Shown: in pieces, positions 1 through 4,715 of the stretch | Layout of the letters: every line of letters starts with the position of its first letter | Position numbering within the stretch: the first letter of the stretch is position 1 | Origin: Bacteroidota bacterium | GTDB taxonomy: Bacteria > Bacteroidota > Bacteroidia > Bacteroidales > VadinHA17 | Direction of reading: 5' to 3' | Assembly: GCA_030642585.1 (NCBI GenBank) | Contig: DAOWNN010000036.1 | Location: forward strand, 1 to 11,728 | DNA: 11,728 nucleotides | Made by a program: the position numbers and the translations under genes | The notes under the pieces: model-generated | Databases searched by the model: none | What the model was told of the DNA's origin: nothing | Seen by the model: only the letters and a program-made list of their open reading frames with translations

Positions 1-1
1 A

Positions 2-724
2 TATCTTAGTGAAGGGGGCTGGGATGCCGCTCCGGTTGTGCTTGCCAGAGGAACCGGTTCCTGTTCTGAATACACCTATTTATTTATTGCCATGTGCAGG
101 GCAGCCGGAATTCCGGCGCGTTTTGAAGCTGGTGGCCATCTGAGAGATACGATTCCTTATGAAGATAAAATTTTTCACCGTTGGGCACAGGTATATTTTC
201 CTGATTTAGAATGGTTGCCAATTGATTGCACGTGGGATGATAAAGAATATCCCTGCAACCAGGCACGCTATTTTGGAGCCCGGTCTACTAAAGTATTTAC
301 TACAACAATCGGAGCCGGTGGTGATGATGGTTTGTGGTGGACCTACAATAGTGCAAACAGTAACAGTGGTGGCGAACGTGAACGCCAGAAAATGATGGAA
401 TGGCTGGATTATTCTACGTGTACACAGATCAAACCAATTATAGCACCTCAAAATCTTATTACGGCGCTAAATTATCCAAATCCCTTTAGCAATATTAGCA
501 CAATTGAATACCGGGTTTCCGAGCCATCCGTGGTTAAAATTTATATCTATACTAATCTCGGAAAATTAGTGCGGATTTTTGATGAGGGATTTATTGATTC
601 TGTGGGTAGCTTAATTTGGAATGGGAAAAATGCCCATGGAACTGAGATGAACAACGGAATTTATTATTACAAAATCAAGGGTGGTATAAATAGTTTTACA
701 GGCCGGATGATATTAATTAAGTAG
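2..724 (+). CDS. Secreted transglutaminase-like protein with type IX sorting domain (5' end missing)
   Basis: The reading frame is open from the window edge, so the gene begins upstream; the GTG at 38 is internal because conserved sequence (LSEGGWDAAPV) precedes it. Of the 240 residues visible, about 1-90 form the catalytic half of a transglutaminase-like (papain-fold) domain. Cys21 sits in GSCSEYT, His59 in HRWAQVYF and Asp75 in PIDCTWDD, the expected Cys-His-Asp order. Such domains can act as cysteine proteases, amidases or crosslinkers; the sequence does not show which. After a linker, residues about 155-240 match a FlgD-like, Por/type IX secretion C-terminal sorting domain: it starts with NYPNPFSN, has a central WNGKNAHG turn and ends GIYYYKIKGG...GRMILIK. 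This predicts export by the type IX system and cell-surface attachment or release. The signal peptide should lie upstream of the window. No neighbour suggests a substrate. Confidence 0.85.
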   Translation, partial: YLSEGGWDAAPVVLARGTGSCSEYTYLFIAMCRAAGIPARFEAGGHLRDTIPYEDKIFHRWAQVYFPDLEWLPIDCTWDDKEYPCNQARYFGARSTKVFTTTIGAGGDDGLWWTYNSANSNSGGERERQKMMEWLDYSTCTQIKPIIAPQNLITALNYPNPFSNISTIEYRVSEPSVVKIYIYTNLGKLVRIFDEGFIDSVGSLIWNGKNAHGTEMNNGIYYYKIKGGINSFTGRMILIK

Positions 725-732
725 AATTTTAA

Positions 733-762
733 CAGGACTCCGGTCCTGGAACATGCCTGTTC
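733..762 (+). terminator. Two tandem small hairpins after the transglutaminase gene, possible terminator
   Basis: Nine bases after the stop codon are two back-to-back inverted repeats: CAGGAC/GTCCTG (733-738 with 743-748, loop TCCG) and GAACA/TGTTC (749-753 with 758-762, loop TGCC). No T-run follows directly; a T5 tract occurs only at 782-786, after a CCCGGG. The position suits transcription termination or 3'-end protection of the upstream mRNA, but the missing T-run makes this uncertain. Confidence 0.35.
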
Positions 763-869
763 TTGTTGATACTCCCCCGGGTTTTTCCTTACTTATTGTT
801 AAAAAATGTAATATATTACCATTGTTTTATTATAACATGAGTTCGATATAAGGCTTTGCTTAAACTGAT

Positions 870-902
870 GATAATCAATAACCCCGTCCTTTAGGGCGGG
901 GC
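870..902 (+). repeat. REP-like unit, left copy
   Basis: Conserved head GATAATCAATAA is followed by the hairpin CCCCGTCC (882-889), loop TTTA (890-893) and GGGCGGGG (894-901). The stem is 8 bp with one G-T pair. It is the left member of the inverted REP pair within 827-1085. Confidence 0.7.
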
Positions 903-923
903 TAAACAATATATAATAACATC

Positions 924-979
924 TGAAATTTAAATAATTTTGTAATTTGATAATAATTTACAAAATTATTTAAATTTCA
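924..979. repeat. Central perfect 22-bp AT-rich palindrome
   Basis: Arms 924-945 and 958-979 are perfect reverse complements around a 12-base spacer (946-957). The sequence is almost entirely A/T and could extrude as a cruciform or fold into a long hairpin in RNA or single-stranded DNA. It is the centre of the nested element at 827-1085. Having no mismatch at all in so A/T-rich a repeat suggests recent formation or selection on the folded form. Confidence 0.8.
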
Positions 980-1002
980 CTTTTTAGTACAATTAAACTT
1001 CT

Positions 1003-1032
1003 CCAGGCTAAAGCCTGGGGTTATTGATTATC
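1003..1032 (-). repeat. REP-like unit, right copy (inverted)
   Basis: Read on the minus strand this is GATAATCAATAACC followed by the hairpin CCAGGC-TTTA-GCCTGG (plus-strand stems 1003-1008 and 1013-1018, loop TAAA at 1009-1012). It shares the 16-base head and the TTTA loop with the left copy at 870-902, but the stem sequence differs (AGGC against GTCC after the shared CCCC). The two copies therefore belong to one family but are not recent duplicates of each other. Confidence 0.7.
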
Positions 1033-1093
1033 TAGATGTTAATAAAAGTTATGGTTTTTTTTACATCGAACTCACGTTATTATAAAGTAATAA

Positions 1094-2146
1094 ATGAAAG
1101 ATTACTATTATAAACGATCTGAAAATTTTGAACCTGATTTTGCAAATCTCTTACAGGTTCTTAAAGGTAAAATTCCGGACAGACCCACATTGTTTGAATT
1201 TGGCATAAACAACCGTCTTGTTGGAAAACTATCGGGTCAGGCTAAAGAAGACACTTCATTAAGACTTGCTCCATTTAAAAGACTAATAAAATCTTTTGTT
1301 AATGCCGGGTATGATTATGCCACTATATCAGCCTGGAGAACAAATACTTTAAGTTTTCCAAAAGGAGATATTGATTCGAAAGAAAGCAGATCATTAAATT
1401 CTGGTAATATGATTACCGACAAAAAAAGCTTTGAAAAATATTGCTGGCCCGATCCGGAAAAGGGAGATTATGATATTTATTTTGACTTAGGAGAATATTT
1501 ACCTGAAAGGATGAAACTGGTGGCGAGCAGTAATGGTGGATTATTGGAAAATGTTATTGATTTGGTGGGTTTTGAAAATTTAAGTCTGATGTATATGTTA
1601 GATGAAAATTTAACAACAGACATTTTCAACTCTGTCGGATCAAGCTTGCTGCGATTCTATGAAATAGTTGCTCCCATTGAAACAATTGGCGCTTGCATTG
1701 TAAATGATGACTGGGGTTTTAAAAATCAAACCATGTTTCCGCCGGATATGATGAAACGTTGGGTATTTCCATGGCACAAAAGAATAGTTAAAGTAATACA
1801 TAAAGCAGGCAAGCCAGCTATATTGCATTCTTGCGGACAACTCAAGAATGTAATGGATACAGTTATCGATGATATAAAATACGATGCAAAACATTCTTTT
1901 GAGGATCATATAATTCCGGTAGAGGAGGCTTTTGATAGCTGGGGGGAGCGTATAGCAATTCTTGGGGGCATTGACATTGACTTCCTGGCCCGCAGCACAC
2001 CTGCCAAAATTTCTCAGAGATCTGAAACAATGCTCAGGAAAGGATTAAGCCGGGGAGGATATGCATTAGGCTCTGGAAATAGTATTCCTGATTATATTCC
2101 TGATGAGAATTATCTTGCAATGATATCAACTGTAAAAATGATTTAA
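1094..2146 (+). CDS. Uroporphyrinogen decarboxylase-family (MtaA-like) corrinoid methyltransferase
   Basis: This 350-residue protein has the UroD/MtaA-type TIM-barrel plan. The N-terminal KIPDRPTLFEFG corresponds to the family's 'PDR(V)P' start, HSCG holds the zinc-binding His245 and Cys247, ILGGID follows, and GSGNSIPDYIPDENYLAM is the C-terminal family signature. In methyltransferases of this family (MtaA, CmuA and relatives) a zinc-activated thiol or other acceptor takes a methyl group from a corrinoid protein. True heme-pathway UroD is unlikely: the next gene, 5 bases downstream, encodes a corrinoid protein, so the two form one unit. The third zinc-ligand Cys that MtaA has near the C-terminus is absent here; Gly/Asn/Ser of GSGNS occupy that region, so the acceptor and metal site may differ. 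The start at 1094 keeps the N-terminal YKRSENFEPDF stretch, and no longer frame is possible. The substrate cannot be read from the sequence. Confidence 0.8.
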   Translation: MKDYYYKRSENFEPDFANLLQVLKGKIPDRPTLFEFGINNRLVGKLSGQAKEDTSLRLAPFKRLIKSFVNAGYDYATISAWRTNTLSFPKGDIDSKESRSLNSGNMITDKKSFEKYCWPDPEKGDYDIYFDLGEYLPERMKLVASSNGGLLENVIDLVGFENLSLMYMLDENLTTDIFNSVGSSLLRFYEIVAPIETIGACIVNDDWGFKNQTMFPPDMMKRWVFPWHKRIVKVIHKAGKPAILHSCGQLKNVMDTVIDDIKYDAKHSFEDHIIPVEEAFDSWGERIAILGGIDIDFLARSTPAKISQRSETMLRKGLSRGGYALGSGNSIPDYIPDENYLAMISTVKMI

Positions 2147-2151
2147 GTAAA

Positions 2152-2823
2152 ATGACAGAACTATTAAATAGTATTGCTAAAATGGTGGAACTTGGAAAAA
2201 TAAATAAGGATATGCCATTTCCTCCCGAGTTGAAAGGTAAAGACGGGGCATCAGAGCTTACCTTAAAGGCACTTAAAAATGGGATTGATCCAAAAGATAT
2301 TCTCAATAATGGCTTGATGCCCGGAATGAGCAGAATAGGTGAAAAATTTGCAAGGGGAGAAGCCTTTATACCAAATATGCTTATTGCTGCCAAGGCAATG
2401 GATGCTGCCATGGAGCACATTAGACCTTATTTTTCAGGGGGAGAAATTCCTACACGTGGCACTATGATACTGGGGACGGTTAAAGGAGACCTTCATGATA
2501 TAGGAAAAAACCTTGTAAAAATGATTATGACAGGTGGTGGCTGGAATGTTATTGATCTGGGAACTGATGTTGAATATAAAAAATTTGTTAATGCGGTAAA
2601 TGACCATGAGGGGTCGGTTGTTGGAATAAGTGCCCTTCTAACAACCACAATGCTTAATATGGAACTGGTGGCAAAAGAATTGCATCTAATCAGGCCAAAG
2701 ACCAGGATATTTATTGGAGGAGCACCGGTATCACAATCTTTTAGTGATGAGATTGGTGCTGATGGGTATTTTCGTGATCCCTACAGCCTTGTTCGCCATT
2801 TAAATGAGGAGCACAGCATTTAA
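2152..2823 (+). CDS. Corrinoid (B12-binding) methyl-carrier protein
   Basis: The 223 residues match the two-domain corrinoid carrier fold of the MtaC/MtbC/MttC and methionine-synthase type. Residues about 1-95 are the helical cap (B12-binding-2), including GLMPGMSRIGEKFARGEAFIPNML. Residues about 103-220 are the Rossmann-like B12 domain with GDLHDIGKN (113-121), in which His115 is the lower axial cobalt ligand, then GISALLTTTM and the IGGAPV loop near 188-193. The protein carries a methyl group on Co between a donor-specific methyltransferase and the acceptor methyltransferase encoded just upstream (5-base gap, same strand, certainly co-transcribed). Neither a donor methyltransferase (MtaB, MttB or MtvB type) nor a reductive activase (RamA type) is in the window. 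The cytoplasmic location is inferred from the absence of a signal peptide. Confidence 0.88.
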   Translation: MTELLNSIAKMVELGKINKDMPFPPELKGKDGASELTLKALKNGIDPKDILNNGLMPGMSRIGEKFARGEAFIPNMLIAAKAMDAAMEHIRPYFSGGEIPTRGTMILGTVKGDLHDIGKNLVKMIMTGGGWNVIDLGTDVEYKKFVNAVNDHEGSVVGISALLTTTMLNMELVAKELHLIRPKTRIFIGGAPVSQSFSDEIGADGYFRDPYSLVRHLNEEHSI

Positions 2824-2833
2824 ATTGATCGAA

Positions 2834-3601
2834 TTAATCTTCAAGCACAATACTAACCGGACAATGATCTGAATGAAATACATCTGGAAGAATCACGGCA
2901 GATTTTAATCGATTTATTACAGGAGAACTGATCCAGAAATAATCAATTCTCCATCCAAGGTTTTTGACTCTTGAATTTGCACGATAGCTCCACCAGGAAT
3001 ATTGATTTGCCTCCTGATTAAATATTCTGAAACTATCTGTAAAACCACTTGCTTCCCACTTATCCAACCAGGCTCTTTCTTCAGGCAGAAACCCGGAAGA
3101 TTTTTTATGTCTTTCAGGATGATTGATGTCAATGGGCTTGTGACAGATATTGAAATCTCCGGTAACAATAAGATTTGGTCGATTTTTTTTCAACAGGAAA
3201 ATAAACTTATGGAAATCCTCAAGAAAATTCATTTTAAATTCCTGTCTGAGACCCCCTGTAGTTCCGGAAGGGATATAAACATTGATAATGCTTAAGTCTC
3301 CATAATCTACTCGTAAAACCCTTCCTTCGGAATCATATTTTTCATTATTCATTCCAATGACTATGCGGTCTGGTTTAGTTTTGCATAATATCAGCAGGCC
3401 ACTATAACCTTTTTTTTGAGCAGAATGCCAATAATGATGATATCCCAGGTTTTCAAAAACAGATGTTTCAAGCTGCTCTTCCCTGGCCTTGGTTTCCTGA
3501 ATGCAGACAATATCAGGATCTTCCTTTTTAAGCCAATCGACAAAACCTTTATTTATTGCAGCTCTTATACCGTTTACGTTATATGAATAGATTTTTCGCA
3601 T
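2834..3601 (-). CDS. xth: Exodeoxyribonuclease III
   Basis: This 255-residue member of the exonuclease/endonuclease/phosphatase family has every active-site block of ExoIII/AP endonucleases: NVNGIRAA (Asn10), CIQETK (Glu36, metal ligand), NVYIPSG (Tyr109), GDFNICH (Asp149 and Asn151), WRIDYF (Asp220) and the C-terminal HSDHCPV (Asp246 and His247). The length fits single-domain bacterial ExoIII. It should cut DNA 5' of abasic sites and remove 3' blocking groups in base excision repair. It is convergent with the corrinoid gene (10-base gap) and divergent from rsgA with a 101-base shared upstream region. The start ATG at 3601 is well supported because RKIYSYNVNG is the usual N-terminus. Confidence 0.95.
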   Translation of the reverse strand: MRKIYSYNVNGIRAAINKGFVDWLKKEDPDIVCIQETKAREEQLETSVFENLGYHHYWHSAQKKGYSGLLILCKTKPDRIVIGMNNEKYDSEGRVLRVDYGDLSIINVYIPSGTTGGLRQEFKMNFLEDFHKFIFLLKKNRPNLIVTGDFNICHKPIDINHPERHKKSSGFLPEERAWLDKWEASGFTDSFRIFNQEANQYSWWSYRANSRVKNLGWRIDYFWISSPVINRLKSAVILPDVFHSDHCPVSIVLED

Positions 3602-3635
3602 TTTCTGATATTCAAATTTATGTTTTTTTGCAGAT

Positions 3636-3643
3636 CAAATATA
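3636..3643 (-). promoter_or_regulatory. Candidate Bacteroidota -7 box for the exonuclease III gene
   Basis: On the minus strand this reads TATATTTG, an exact match to the Bacteroidota -7 consensus TAnnTTTG, 34 bases upstream of the ATG. The -33 position (19 bases further upstream) has only a weak TTCT. A second match, TAAATTTG at 3613-3620, lies too close to the start codon to be the main promoter. In DNA this A/T-rich, chance matches are common. Confidence 0.3.
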
Positions 3644-3702
3644 TGTAATTCTCTTTATCGAAAGAATTTCTTTATTTTGTTGTCCTCAAATAATCAAAGT
3701 GA

Positions 3703-4659
3703 ATGGAAAAAAATACCCGCCAGGATAAGGAAAACATTGAAGGAATTGTGGTTAAGTCTACAGGGAGCTGGTATACCGTGGTGGATGATAAAGGAGAAAA
3801 GCTTGAGTGCAAAATTAAGGGAAAATACAGGAAGCTTGGCTTTAGAAGTACTAATCCCGTTGCTATTGGTGACAGGGTAAAGGTGTTTGTTAAGAATCAG
3901 GAAATTCCTGTAATAACAGAGATTTTTGAAAGGAAGAATTTTATCATTCGAAAAGCCTCTAAATTATCTAAACATTCTCAAATCATAGCTGCTAATATTG
4001 ATCAGGCTGTTCTGCTGGTAACAATGATCACACCCAAAACATATATAGAGTTTATCGATCGCTACCTGGTTTCTGCGGAGGCTTATAGAATACCGGCAAT
4101 ATTGGTTTTTAATAAAACAGACTCTTATTCCAAAAATATTGTTTCAGACATGAACCAGATAATTTCCGTGTATGAAAAAATTGGATATACCTGTCTTGCT
4201 ATTTCAGCTATAGAGGGAACAAACCTTGATTTGTTAAAAAATCTGCTCAAGGGAAAAGTAAGTCTTCTGTCTGGCAATTCCGGAGTGGGAAAAACCACAC
4301 TTATAAATAAACTTGACCCTTCCTATAAGCTGCCAACTTCAGAAATCTCAGAATATCATCAGGCAGGGAAGCATACAACCACTTACGCACAAATGCATGA
4401 ACTATATTTCGGAGGGCAAATTATTGACACACCCGGAATAAAAGGTTTCGGCCTGATTCATATGGATAAAGAAGAAATCTATCATTTTTTCCCTGAGATT
4501 TTTGCATATTCTAAAAAATGTAAATATCATAATTGTATGCATATTGATGAGCCTGAATGTAATGTAATAAGCGCTCTTAAGAAAGGACATATCAGCAATA
4601 TAAGATACAACAGTTACCTAAACCTCTTTCTTGAAGAGGAAAATAAGTATAGAAAATAA
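3703..4659 (+). CDS. rsgA: Ribosome small-subunit-dependent GTPase A
   Basis: The 318-residue protein has the RsgA/YjeQ layout: an N-terminal OB-fold (about 10-75, beginning EGIVVKSTGSWYTV), a circularly permuted GTPase domain and a C-terminal zinc finger. The G motifs run in permuted order: G4 NKTD (137-140), G5 SAI (168-170), G1 GNSGVGKTT (191-199), a threonine-rich G2 region (225-227) and G3 DTPG (242-245). The zinc site is Cys273, Cys278, His280 and Cys286. RsgA binds the immature 30S subunit near the decoding centre and uses GTP hydrolysis to leave once maturation is complete. The start ATG at 3703 gives a normal N-terminus. It is divergent from the exonuclease gene and is followed on the same strand by the hybrid kinase gene. 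Confidence 0.95.
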   Translation: MEKNTRQDKENIEGIVVKSTGSWYTVVDDKGEKLECKIKGKYRKLGFRSTNPVAIGDRVKVFVKNQEIPVITEIFERKNFIIRKASKLSKHSQIIAANIDQAVLLVTMITPKTYIEFIDRYLVSAEAYRIPAILVFNKTDSYSKNIVSDMNQIISVYEKIGYTCLAISAIEGTNLDLLKNLLKGKVSLLSGNSGVGKTTLINKLDPSYKLPTSEISEYHQAGKHTTTYAQMHELYFGGQIIDTPGIKGFGLIHMDKEEIYHFFPEIFAYSKKCKYHNCMHIDEPECNVISALKKGHISNIRYNSYLNLFLEEENKYRK

Positions 4660-4715
4660 GTTCAGTTTATCGGTATTTATTGAATACTTATCTATTTTTG
4701 AATAAAAATGTGAGG

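Larger units (their letters stand above)
827..1085. repeat. Nested inverted-repeat element (REP-pair/MITE-like), about 259 bp
   Basis: Three concentric inverted repeats share one centre. Outer arms: 827-847 pairs with 1065-1085 (19 of 21 positions, sharing the core TGAGTTCGAT). Middle arms: 870-885 (GATAATCAATAACCCC) is the exact 16-base reverse complement of 1017-1032. Inner arms: 924-945 is the exact 22-base reverse complement of 958-979. Each middle arm runs into a GC-rich hairpin with a TTTA loop (read inward), so the element is two REP-like units facing each other. There is no ORF inside, no transposase in the window and no clear target duplication at the outer ends. The layout resembles a BIME or a small non-autonomous element mobilised in trans by a REP-associated (RAYT/IS200-like) transposase; that identity is inference. 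It ends 8 bases before the start codon at 1094, so it forms the whole upstream region of the methyltransferase gene. The rest of 725-1093 holds only the two hairpins at 733-762 and AT-rich sequence. Confidence 0.75.

Noticed and set aside
827..1085. Complete insertion sequence or proven MITE with target-site duplication
   Set aside because: There is no transposase and I could not find a convincing direct repeat flanking the outer arms, so only a repeat element is claimed.
725..1093. Cobalamin riboswitch upstream of the corrinoid operon
   Set aside because: I looked for a B12-box-like GCCACTG and the usual multi-helix leader and saw neither; the region is explained by the nested inverted repeat.
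1094..2146. Heme-biosynthetic uroporphyrinogen decarboxylase (hemE)
   Set aside because: The zinc-type HxC motif and a corrinoid protein gene 5 bases downstream indicate methyl transfer rather than heme synthesis.
3620..3880. Open frame of 86 codons overlapping the start of rsgA
   Set aside because: It lies mostly inside rsgA in another frame, resembles no protein, and rsgA is unambiguous.
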